From Nitriliruptoraceae bacterium (GTDB taxonomy: Bacteria; Actinomycetota; Nitriliruptoria; Nitriliruptorales; Nitriliruptoraceae): a stretch of DNA of 7,728 bases. Under the pieces are notes generated by a model. That model was not told the origin of the DNA and ran no database searches. It saw nothing but the letters and a program-made list of their open reading frames with translations. Both the position numbers and the translations under genes were made by a program. Positions within the stretch are counted from its first letter, which is position 1; each line of letters starts with the position of its first letter. Positions 1-5,403 of the stretch are shown here, piece by piece. The stretch covers positions 1-7,728 of the forward strand of contig SLQK01000267.1 of the NCBI GenBank assembly GCA_007131525.1, given 5' to 3'.

Positions 1-471
1 CAGGTCCCGGGCCGTGGCCTGCAGCAGGTCCAGTCCCGGCTCACCGAGCCCCTGGAAGGAGTAGGGGGAGGTGCGGGGCTTGTACGCCCCGCCCCGCAGG
101 ATCGTGGCCCCGGCCTCCTTCGCCATCCGGCACGCCTCGCGGGTCTGCTCCTCGGTCTCCACCGCGCAGGGTCCGGCGATCAGGGTCACGGTGTCCCGGC
201 CGATCGCCGAGTCACCGACCCAGACCGTGGACGGTCGGGGGTGGGCGTCGTTGCTGACCAGCTTGTAGGGCTTGCTGACCCGGATCACGTCCTCCACGCC
301 CGGGAAGGCGTGCAGCGGCAGCTCGGCGAAGTGGGTCAGGTCGCCGACCAGCCCGATGATCGTCTGGTGCTTGCCCCGGGACACGAAGGCGTCACCGCCG
401 GCCTCCGCGATCGCGTGTACGACCTTGTCGATGTCGGCGTCGGTGGCACCGCCACGCATCACCACGACCAT
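1..471 (-). CDS. aroF: 3-deoxy-7-phosphoheptulonate synthase (DAHP synthase, type Ibeta), 5' part only
   Basis: This enzyme condenses phosphoenolpyruvate with erythrose 4-phosphate, the first step of the shikimate pathway to aromatic amino acids, in the cytoplasm. The visible 157 residues begin with a small ferredoxin/ACT-like regulatory domain (about 1-70, MVVVMRGGATDADIDKVV then KPYKLVS), as in the Thermotoga-type enzyme. The barrel follows, with AGPCAVE at 99-105, where the Cys is the usual metal ligand, and RGGAYKPRTSPYSFQGLGE from 126, the PEP-binding signature of the family. The frame stays open to the left edge, so roughly 180-200 C-terminal residues are missing. I chose ATG at 471-469 because AGAGGA lies 7 bases upstream; a second in-frame ATG at codon 5 is less likely. 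The N-terminal domain suggests feedback control by an aromatic amino acid, as known for relatives. Identity is very secure. Confidence 0.96.
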   Translation of the reverse strand, partial: MVVVMRGGATDADIDKVVHAIAEAGGDAFVSRGKHQTIIGLVGDLTHFAELPLHAFPGVEDVIRVSKPYKLVSNDAHPRPSTVWVGDSAIGRDTVTLIAGPCAVETEEQTREACRMAKEAGATILRGGAYKPRTSPYSFQGLGEPGLDLLQATARDL

Positions 472-478
472 CGAGGTG

Positions 479-484
479 TCCTCT
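479..484 (-). promoter_or_regulatory. Ribosome binding site of the DAHP synthase gene
   Basis: The minus strand reads AGAGGA, preceded by further GA repeats, with 7 bases to the ATG at 471. This decides the start against the in-frame ATG four codons later. Confidence 0.7.
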
Positions 485-723
485 CTCGCCACGACCGTCC
501 CTACCTCTCCAGCACGCCAGCGCCCGGTCGAGGACGCGGCGGTTCGCGCCAGGACCGGTGCTGCGAGCGTGACGACGGACCGTGCCTGCGACCGACGCGG
601 CGACGTCGTCCCGGTGACGGGGGCGTCGGACGGTGCGCGCGTCCTCGGGCAGGCTACCACCGTGGGTGCGACGTCCCGGCTGCCGTCGGTGCGCAGGTCC
701 ACGGGGGGACCGACCGACCGGTC

Positions 724-729
724 TACCCT
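724..729 (+). promoter_or_regulatory. Possible -10 element (TACCCT) for the zinc-ribbon protein gene
   Basis: TACCCT fits the actinobacterial TAnnnT pattern and lies about 54 bases before the GTG at 783. The same hexamer occurs upstream of the kinase and of the thioredoxin-like gene. I see no TTGAC-like -35 at the expected distance, so this is tentative. Confidence 0.25.
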
Positions 730-782
730 GCAGGCTGCTGCGCCCACCGGATGGCTCCCACCGCTCAGGACCTGGCTGCGAC

Positions 783-1937
783 GTGCCCGACCAGACCCCG
801 CCCGACCCAGCCGAGGTCGTGGCACGCTGCCCGGACTGCGACGCCGAGGTGGCGCCACCCGGCCGGTTCTGCATCAGCTGCGGCACGGCCGTGCCGGCCG
901 GGGACGTGCGCGCGTCGGCGGCCGACGTCCCGTCCGCCCGTCAGCCGCAGCCGGCGGGCACGTCGGCGGCCGCTGGCCCCGTGTGGGTCCCCGAGCCGAG
1001 CAGTTGGACGTCGACCCAGGTGCCGCCGGCCAGCGGACGGGGCGCGAGCCGCAGCTGCACGAGCTGCGGTGCCGTCAACGTCAGGGACCGGGAGCTCTGC
1101 GTCGTCTGCGGGCTGGACCTCGACCCCGACGACCGGACCGCGGTGGAACCACGCCCGCCCCTGGAACCGGGTGAGCGCGTCGCGCGCCGGAGCGCGGCGC
1201 GCCGGCGGGTCCGGGCCCTGGTCGCAGCGGTGCTGGCGGCGCTGGTCGTGGTGGGTGCCATCACCGCGGGGCTCGCGCTGGCCGAACTCGGGCCCTTCGC
1301 CGTCGAGGAGGAGCCCCTCGAACCGGTCCCGTTCGTCGCCGACCGGTACCCCGACCAGCCCGAGGTCCTCGAGCTCAGCGGGGTCGCGACCCTGACCAGC
1401 GCGGCACCGGCGGGTGACCGGGTGTTCTCCCCTGACCGGCTGGTCGACGGCGATCCCCTCACGGCGTGGCGGGCGGACGCCAGCGTCCGTCCGCCCGCCA
1501 CCGACGAGACCGTCGATGTGCTGCTGGCCGCGCCGGCCTGGGTCACGGCGATCGCGGTGTCCAACGGTGACCACCACGACCCGGAGGCCTACGAGGCCAG
1601 CGGCCGCGTCCAGCGTGCCGAGCTGTGGTTCGACGGGGACCTCGTGGTCGGTGCCACGCTGCTCGACCTCGGGCGTCGACGGCAGCTGCTCGCCCTCGAG
1701 GAGCCGATCCTGACCACCGCCGTCCGGCTATCGCTGGTCGAGGTGCTGCCCGGGGTGCGCTACGACGAGCCGGCGTTGTCCTCGGTGGAGCTCCGCGGCT
1801 ACCCGGCGACCGGCGATGACGTCCCGCTGGCCACCGAGCGGGCCGAGCGCCGTCCGGCCGCAGGGGCACTGGTGACCACCGTGCAGCAGGGGCCGCCGTC
1901 GGTCCTGCCACGAGCCCGGGCCGATCAGCGCTCGTAG
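783..1937 (+). CDS. Membrane protein: two zinc ribbons, one span, outer discoidin-like (NADase-type glycan-binding) domain
   Basis: The product has 384 residues. Zinc ribbon 1 has Cys16, Cys19, Cys30 and Cys33 (CPDCD...FCISCG). Zinc ribbon 2 has Cys92, Cys95, Cys106 and Cys109 (CTSCG...CVVCG). A Pro/Ala/Ser linker joins them. An Arg-rich stretch (RRSAARRRVR) precedes one hydrophobic helix (about 144-168), giving N-in, C-out topology. Residues about 196-341 look like a beta-sandwich of the discoidin / NADase-type glycan-binding kind, with FSPDRLVDGDPLTAWR (215-230) and, at the end, DEPALSSVELRGYP (328-341). The tail after 341 is polar. GTG at 783 is chosen because coding-like protein begins here; the upstream open frame is Arg/Pro junk, and AGGA lies 12 bases before, a rather long spacing. 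The gene stands alone and its stop overlaps the convergent kinase gene. A role in signalling or envelope binding is inference; the partner and ligand are unknown. Confidence 0.85.
   Translation: MPDQTPPDPAEVVARCPDCDAEVAPPGRFCISCGTAVPAGDVRASAADVPSARQPQPAGTSAAAGPVWVPEPSSWTSTQVPPASGRGASRSCTSCGAVNVRDRELCVVCGLDLDPDDRTAVEPRPPLEPGERVARRSAARRRVRALVAAVLAALVVVGAITAGLALAELGPFAVEEEPLEPVPFVADRYPDQPEVLELSGVATLTSAAPAGDRVFSPDRLVDGDPLTAWRADASVRPPATDETVDVLLAAPAWVTAIAVSNGDHHDPEAYEASGRVQRAELWFDGDLVVGATLLDLGRRRQLLALEEPILTTAVRLSLVEVLPGVRYDEPALSSVELRGYPATGDDVPLATERAERRPAAGALVTTVQQGPPSVLPRARADQRS
1466..1501. repeat. Perfect 14-bp inverted repeat inside the discoidin-like coding region
   Basis: The arms gtggcgggcggacg (1466-1479) and cgtccgcccgccac (1488-1501) are exact reverse complements separated by 8 bases. 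The stem is almost all G-C. It lies within codons for the segment around AWRADASVRPPATDE. It may act as an intragenic RNA hairpin or may be chance at this G+C. Confidence 0.7.
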
Positions 1938-3964
1938 GCGTACAGGAGCACGGTGTCGCCGGGTAGCCGTGAGCTGCCCGGACCCGGATCCTGGTCGTAG
2001 ACGCGGTCGGGGTTGAAGAAGGCCGAGAAGCCACCCCGGCGCTCCACCTCGACCTCCAGGCCGAGGGCCTCGAGCGCGGCCACGGCCTCGGCCACCCGCT
2101 GCCCCCGCACGTTCGGCAGCACCACCGGCGCCGGGCCGTCGGAGACCACCACCTCGACGACGTCACCCGCGTGGCGGGTGGCACCCGGGGCCGGCTCCTG
2201 GGCGAGCACCTGGTCCACCGCTGCGCCGGCGTCGTAGCGTCGCTCGGTGACCGTGAGCTCCAGGCCGGCGTCGCGCACCAGCGCGCGCGCCTCGGCCAGC
2301 GGCACGCCGACCAGCTCGGGGACCGGGATCGGGGTCGGCCCCAGGCTGACGGTGACCGCCACCTCGGTGCCCTCGTCGACCTCCACACCGGCGGGGGGGT
2401 CGGTCCCGATGACCCGCCCCTCCGGCACCTGCTCGTGGTGGACCTCCGTGATGGCGGCACCCAGGTCGGCGGCCGCGAGGCTGGCGACGGCGTCGTCCGC
2501 TGCCTCGCCGTCCACCTCCGGCACCAGCACCTGGCGTGGACCGGCCGACAGCACCAGCCGGACGAGGGTCCCCAGCCTGGCGTCACCCTGGGGTTCCTGG
2601 GTCAGGACGTGCCCCTCGGGCACACCGAGGTCGTGGACGGTGCGGTCGAGGATCTCCGGGGCGAAGCCGGCCCGCTCCAGCTGCTCGACGGCGTTGCTGC
2701 CCGGGGCACCGAGGACGGAAGGGATCGGCGTGATCGGGGCCAGCACGCGGTCCCACAGCAGGTAGCCGCCCACGGCGGAGCCACCGATCAGGGCGGTCAG
2801 CAGGAGCACGACCCAGGGCCAGCGGCGCCGGCGGCGCCCGCGTCGACGTCCAGGTGCGACGTCCGGGGAGGGGTGGGAGCCCGGCGGCCGGGGTGGCCCC
2901 GGCTCGACCGCCGACCCGGGAGCATCGCCGGCCGCGTCGGTGTCGTCGACCAGCTGGGTCGGCACCTCGGCGACCGGGACGACGACCGTGTGACCGGGGG
3001 CCGGTGGGGGACCACTCGTTCCGAGCGGCGGCGTGGGCGCTGCAGGGTGCACCGGCGGCCCCGGGGGAGCGGACGGGGCCGGCACATCGCTGACCCGCGG
3101 CAGCTGCCAGGGGGTGTCGCCGACCGCTGCCCGCAACCCCTGGGCGAAGGCCGCGGCGCTCCGGGTGCGCTCGGTGGGCCGGCGGGCGGTGGCCGCCAGG
3201 ACCAGGGCGTCCAGCGCGGGATCGACCTCGTAGCCCAGCGACGAGGGGGATGGGACCGCACGCTCGACGTGGGCGACGGCCGTCGAGAAGGGGGTCTCCC
3301 CGCTGTGGGGCGGGGCACCGGTCAGGCACTCGAACAGCAGGATGCCGAGGGCGTACACGTCGGCCCGGCCGTCGATCGCAGCGCCCTGGACGGCTTCGGG
3401 GGCGAGGTAGTGGGGGGACCCGACGAGGACCTCGGGGCCGACGGTGGCCGTAGCGTCGGCGGCGGCCCGGGCGAGCCCGAAGTCGGTGACGCGCACGCTG
3501 CCATCCCGGCCGATCAGCAGGTTCTCCGGCTTGATGTCGCGGTGCACGAGCCCGGCGTCGTGGGCGGCCTGCAACCCTGCCGCCGCGGGGACGAGCACCG
3601 CCACCGTCTCCTCGGGGCTGAGCCGGCCCCGGACCCTGAGGACGTCGCGCAGCGAGACTCCCTCGACCAGCTGGAGGATCAGGAACGCCCCCTCCTCGTG
3701 CTCCCCCCAGTCGTGCACGGCGACGATGTTGGGATGGGTGAGGGCGGCGGCCGCGCGCGCTTCGCGCCGGAACCGGGCCAGGAAGGACGGGTCGGTGGCG
3801 AGGTGGGGGTGGAGCAGCTTGGCGGCGACCTCGCGGTCCAGCACCGTGTCGTGGGCGCGGTGGACCACCGCCATCCCACCGCGGCCGACCTCCTCGCGCA
3901 GCACGTAGCGACCACCCAGGCGGTGCTGGGTGGCCGCCGAGCTGGTGGCTCGCTCCTCGCCCAC
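1925..3964 (-). CDS. pknB: PknB/Stk1-type membrane Ser/Thr protein kinase with four PASTA domains
   Basis: The product (679 residues) phosphorylates Ser/Thr of cytoplasmic targets, probably in response to peptidoglycan fragments sensed outside. The kinase domain spans about 16-280: Gly loop GRGGMAVV (27-34), ATP Lys49 in VAAKLL, helix-C Glu68 in RREA, catalytic loop HRDIKPEN (141-148), DFG (161-163), an activation loop with Thr172 and Thr174, and GSPHYLAPE (182-190). A Pro-rich linker of about 95 residues ends in a run of Arg before one membrane helix (about 382-404). Four PASTA repeats follow (about 408-476, 477-543, 544-611, 612-679), the normal number for PknB. GTG at 3964 is chosen: GAGGGA lies 10 bases upstream, and the extra 37 residues from the ATG at 4075 are Arg/Pro-rich and lack a ribosome site. 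No pbp, rodA or FHA genes adjoin it, unlike the classical pknB locus, so it could be a paralogue. It follows the lipoprotein gene after 138 bases and overlaps the convergent gene by 13 bp. Confidence 0.95.
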   Translation of the reverse strand: MGEERATSSAATQHRLGGRYVLREEVGRGGMAVVHRAHDTVLDREVAAKLLHPHLATDPSFLARFRREARAAAALTHPNIVAVHDWGEHEEGAFLILQLVEGVSLRDVLRVRGRLSPEETVAVLVPAAAGLQAAHDAGLVHRDIKPENLLIGRDGSVRVTDFGLARAAADATATVGPEVLVGSPHYLAPEAVQGAAIDGRADVYALGILLFECLTGAPPHSGETPFSTAVAHVERAVPSPSSLGYEVDPALDALVLAATARRPTERTRSAAAFAQGLRAAVGDTPWQLPRVSDVPAPSAPPGPPVHPAAPTPPLGTSGPPPAPGHTVVVPVAEVPTQLVDDTDAAGDAPGSAVEPGPPRPPGSHPSPDVAPGRRRGRRRRRWPWVVLLLTALIGGSAVGGYLLWDRVLAPITPIPSVLGAPGSNAVEQLERAGFAPEILDRTVHDLGVPEGHVLTQEPQGDARLGTLVRLVLSAGPRQVLVPEVDGEAADDAVASLAAADLGAAITEVHHEQVPEGRVIGTDPPAGVEVDEGTEVAVTVSLGPTPIPVPELVGVPLAEARALVRDAGLELTVTERRYDAGAAVDQVLAQEPAPGATRHAGDVVEVVVSDGPAPVVLPNVRGQRVAEAVAALEALGLEVEVERRGGFSAFFNPDRVYDQDPGPGSSRLPGDTVLLYAYER

Positions 3965-3974
3965 GTTCGCGTCG

Positions 3975-3980
3975 TCCCTC
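3975..3980 (-). promoter_or_regulatory. Ribosome binding site supporting the GTG start of the kinase
   Basis: The minus strand reads GAGGGA with 10 bases to the GTG at 3964. No comparable site precedes the in-frame ATG at 4075. Confidence 0.5.
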
Positions 3981-4000
3981 GCTGGAGACCGGCGGCTGGC

Positions 4001-4006
4001 AGGGTA
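4001..4006 (-). promoter_or_regulatory. Possible -10 element (TACCCT) for the kinase gene
   Basis: TACCCT on the minus strand lies 36 bases before the GTG start, in the 138-base gap after the lipoprotein gene. It would give the kinase its own promoter and a leader of about 30 bases. If real, it excludes the upstream ATG as start. No clear -35 is seen. Confidence 0.25.
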
Positions 4007-4102
4007 CGGCAGGCCACCGCCGCGGCCGGGCAGCCCTCGCGGCCGGCGGGCGGTGGGTGGTGGCCCGTGCCCCATGGACCGTGGCCCGCTGCCGCGCGCC
4101 CG

Positions 4103-4621
4103 TCAGCAGCTGCCGTCGGCCTGGCACCGGTCCAGTCGGTCGCGGACGGTGATGATCAGCGCCCGCAGCTCGTCGTTGTCGGCGCGGACCTCGTCCAGCC
4201 CGCTGCGCACGCCGTCCACCACGCTGCGCAGGTCGGTGAGCGCGGTCGCGAGCTCGGTCTCGACGTCGTCCAGCTGCTCGGACAGGATCGCCAGCTCCTC
4301 GTCCAGCACCGTCAGGGTGTCCACCAGCTCGCCGAGCTGGGTGTCGGTCGCCTCGGTCCGCTCGGCCAGTTCGTCCGGATCCAGGTCCGCGGTCAGCTCG
4401 TCCAGGCGGTCCTCGACCGCGACCAGCCGGGCGGCCAGCTCGTCAGCGTCGGGGCCGGCCGCCAGCGCCGACTCCATCCGGTCGAGGCGCGCCTCGACCG
4501 CCTGCAGGTCCTCCTCGCTCGCGGTGGCACACCCGGCGAGCGCGGCCGCGGCGGCGACGGTGGCCAGCAGCTGGCGCGGGCGGGAGCGTGCCTGGCGGCT
4601 AGCGTGCCCGGCCTCGCTCAC
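4103..4621 (-). CDS. Coiled-coil lipoprotein, function unknown
   Basis: The product has 172 residues. An Arg-containing N-region is followed by a hydrophobic helix and the lipobox LAGC (28-31), so Cys31 should be lipidated and the mature 142 residues anchored outside the membrane. Residues about 37-165 are highly acidic with Leu/Val at heptad spacing (EARLDRMES, EDRLDELTADL, DEELAILSEQLDDVETELA), predicting a long coiled coil. The chain ends with two cysteines, Cys166 and Cys172 (RCQADGSC), which could form a small disulfide loop or link subunits. GTG at 4621 is the last usual start before the signal peptide; no good ribosome site precedes it, and another GTG lies at 4651. It sits upstream of the kinase on the same strand, 138 bases away, and is divergent from the 4641 gene. 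A structural or spacer role in the envelope is possible, but I recognise no named family. Confidence 0.85.
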   Translation of the reverse strand: MSEAGHASRQARSRPRQLLATVAAAAALAGCATASEEDLQAVEARLDRMESALAAGPDADELAARLVAVEDRLDELTADLDPDELAERTEATDTQLGELVDTLTVLDEELAILSEQLDDVETELATALTDLRSVVDGVRSGLDEVRADNDELRALIITVRDRLDRCQADGSC

Positions 4622-4630
4622 ACCGGCGTG

Positions 4631-4636
4631 GGAGGA
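4631..4636 (+). promoter_or_regulatory. Ribosome binding site of the 4641 gene
   Basis: GGAGGA lies 4 bases before the GTG at 4641. This near-consensus site fixes the start and places the two divergent start codons only 19 bases apart. Confidence 0.75.
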
Positions 4637-4640
4637 CCTC

Positions 4641-4991
4641 GTGACCGACACCGACCGGCGGGCAACCACCTTCGACGACCAGCTCCTGGAGCTGGGTTTC
4701 CGCGTCCAGGGCAGCAGCCGGCGCGGCGGTCGGATGTGGGCGCTGCCCTTCAACCGGTTCCTCACCTTCGTCCTCCACGACTACGACGATGCGGTGGTGC
4801 TCACCTGGGCCTTCGCCCTCGGGGAGTACCTCGAGGAGCGGGGGTGGCGCTCCAGCGTCACCGACGTCTCGGTGATGGAGCTGTACCCCCGGGCCGACGT
4901 CCGCCTCCCGCGCGACATCGAGGCGCTCGGGGGTGAGCTGACCCGGGTGTTGGCGTCGCTCCGGCTGGACCTCGGCGATCCTGCGCTGTGA
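4641..4991 (+). CDS. Uncharacterised small soluble protein (116 aa)
   Basis: I do not recognise this protein. It has 116 residues, no signal peptide, no membrane span and no cysteine. It reads as a compact alpha/beta domain: FDDQLLELGFRVQ (helix then strand), RRGGRMWALPFNRFLTFVLHDYDD (two strands), AVVLTWAFALGEYLEERGW (strand then helix), SSVTDVSVMELYP (strand) and a final helix DIEALGGELTRVLASLRL. The alternation loosely recalls the YbjN / type III chaperone-like fold, but no motif proves this. Third positions are almost all G or C and the start has a near-consensus ribosome site, so it is a real gene. It is divergent from the lipoprotein gene and ends 13 bases from the convergent membrane protein gene. 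Any promoter must lie inside the lipoprotein coding region. Confidence 0.8.
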   Translation: MTDTDRRATTFDDQLLELGFRVQGSSRRGGRMWALPFNRFLTFVLHDYDDAVVLTWAFALGEYLEERGWRSSVTDVSVMELYPRADVRLPRDIEALGGELTRVLASLRLDLGDPAL

Positions 4992-5004
4992 CCTGCGTCC
5001 CGGG

Positions 5005-5403
5005 TCACGCCTCCTCGGGCGGGCCCGTCGTGGGGCCGTGCTCGTGCTCGACGATCGAGCAGCCGCTCAGCCCGCAGCCCTGCTGGCCCCGGGCGCGCCG
5101 CAGCACCTGGGGCGGGAGGAGCCCGACGTCCTGACTGGCCAGGCGTTCGCCACGCTCGCCGGCGGTCAGCATCGCCCGGAGCGCCGCGCCACCGACCACC
5201 AGGACCTCGATGCCGAAGGCGAGCAGCAGCCCGAGTCCGACCAGCTCCGCCAGGAGCACCAGCTCGACGCTGCCGCGTACCGTTGACACCACGAGGAACG
5301 TGGTCACGATCACCGCGAGCAACCCGAGCAGGGTGCGACGCAACCGGTGGGCCGTCGCGGACCACCGGACGATCCCGCCGCCGTCGTCACCCGCGAGCCT
5401 CAT
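5005..5403 (-). CDS. Small two-span membrane protein with Cys-x4-Cys and His-Glu-His tail
   Basis: The product has 132 residues. A basic segment (ATAHRLRRT) leads into hydrophobic helix 1 (about 25-42). A short loop (RGSVE) follows, then a longer hydrophobic stretch (about 47-74) that forms one long or two tight helices. With two spans, both ends are cytoplasmic by the positive-inside rule. The tail holds Cys110 and Cys115 (CGLSGC) followed by His120, Glu121 and His122, a plausible metal or redox site, then a Pro/Thr/acidic end. ATG at 5403 overlaps the upstream stop as ATGA, with GAGG 7 bases before, so translation is coupled to the thioredoxin-like lipoprotein. The longer frame to 5478 lies within that gene and is rejected. 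No named family is recognised. Confidence 0.85.
   Translation of the reverse strand: MRLAGDDGGGIVRWSATAHRLRRTLLGLLAVIVTTFLVVSTVRGSVELVLLAELVGLGLLLAFGIEVLVVGGAALRAMLTAGERGERLASQDVGLLPPQVLRRARGQQGCGLSGCSIVEHEHGPTTGPPEEA

Larger units (their letters stand above)
472..782. other. Divergent intergenic region between aroF and the zinc-ribbon protein gene
   Basis: This stretch of 311 bases holds no convincing gene. Open frames crossing it have Arg/Pro/Gly-rich translations and mixed third positions, so they are shadows. It must carry the promoters of both flanking genes. Two TAnnnT hexamers stand out: TACCCT on the plus strand at 724-729 and TAGCCT on the minus strand at 656-651. If the second drives aroF, the leader would be about 170 bases. 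I saw no aromatic-rich leader peptide or clear attenuator in it. A short gaccgaccgaccgg repeat sits at 708-721. Confidence 0.6.

Noticed and set aside
392..886. A minus-strand 164-codon frame crossing the aroF start region.
   Set aside because: It overlaps both flanking genes, lacks a ribosome site, and its product is Arg/Gly-rich and not protein-like.
241..1395. Long plus-strand frames (241-1395 and 272-1174) across aroF and the divergent region.
   Set aside because: The translations are Arg/Pro/Thr-rich and run through both the aroF coding region (antisense) and the zinc-ribbon gene (wrong frame), without ribosome sites.
2393..2399. A run of seven G in the kinase gene as a possible phase-variable tract.
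   Set aside because: It encodes a normal PASTA segment (DPPAG) in frame, and short G runs are common at this base composition.
3965..4075. Extension of the kinase to ATG at 4075.
   Set aside because: The extra 37 residues are Arg/Pro/Gly-rich, lie outside the kinase fold, lack a ribosome site and cover the possible -10 element.
2171..4936. A 921-codon open frame on the plus strand opposite the kinase and lipoprotein genes.
   Set aside because: It is antisense to two clearly real minus-strand genes. Long stop-free shadows are expected at this G+C, and its translation is low-complexity Gly/Arg/Gln/Val with no family signature.
4992..5004. Possible terminator between the convergent 4641 and 5005 genes.
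   Set aside because: The gap is only 13 bases and I could find no convincing stem there.
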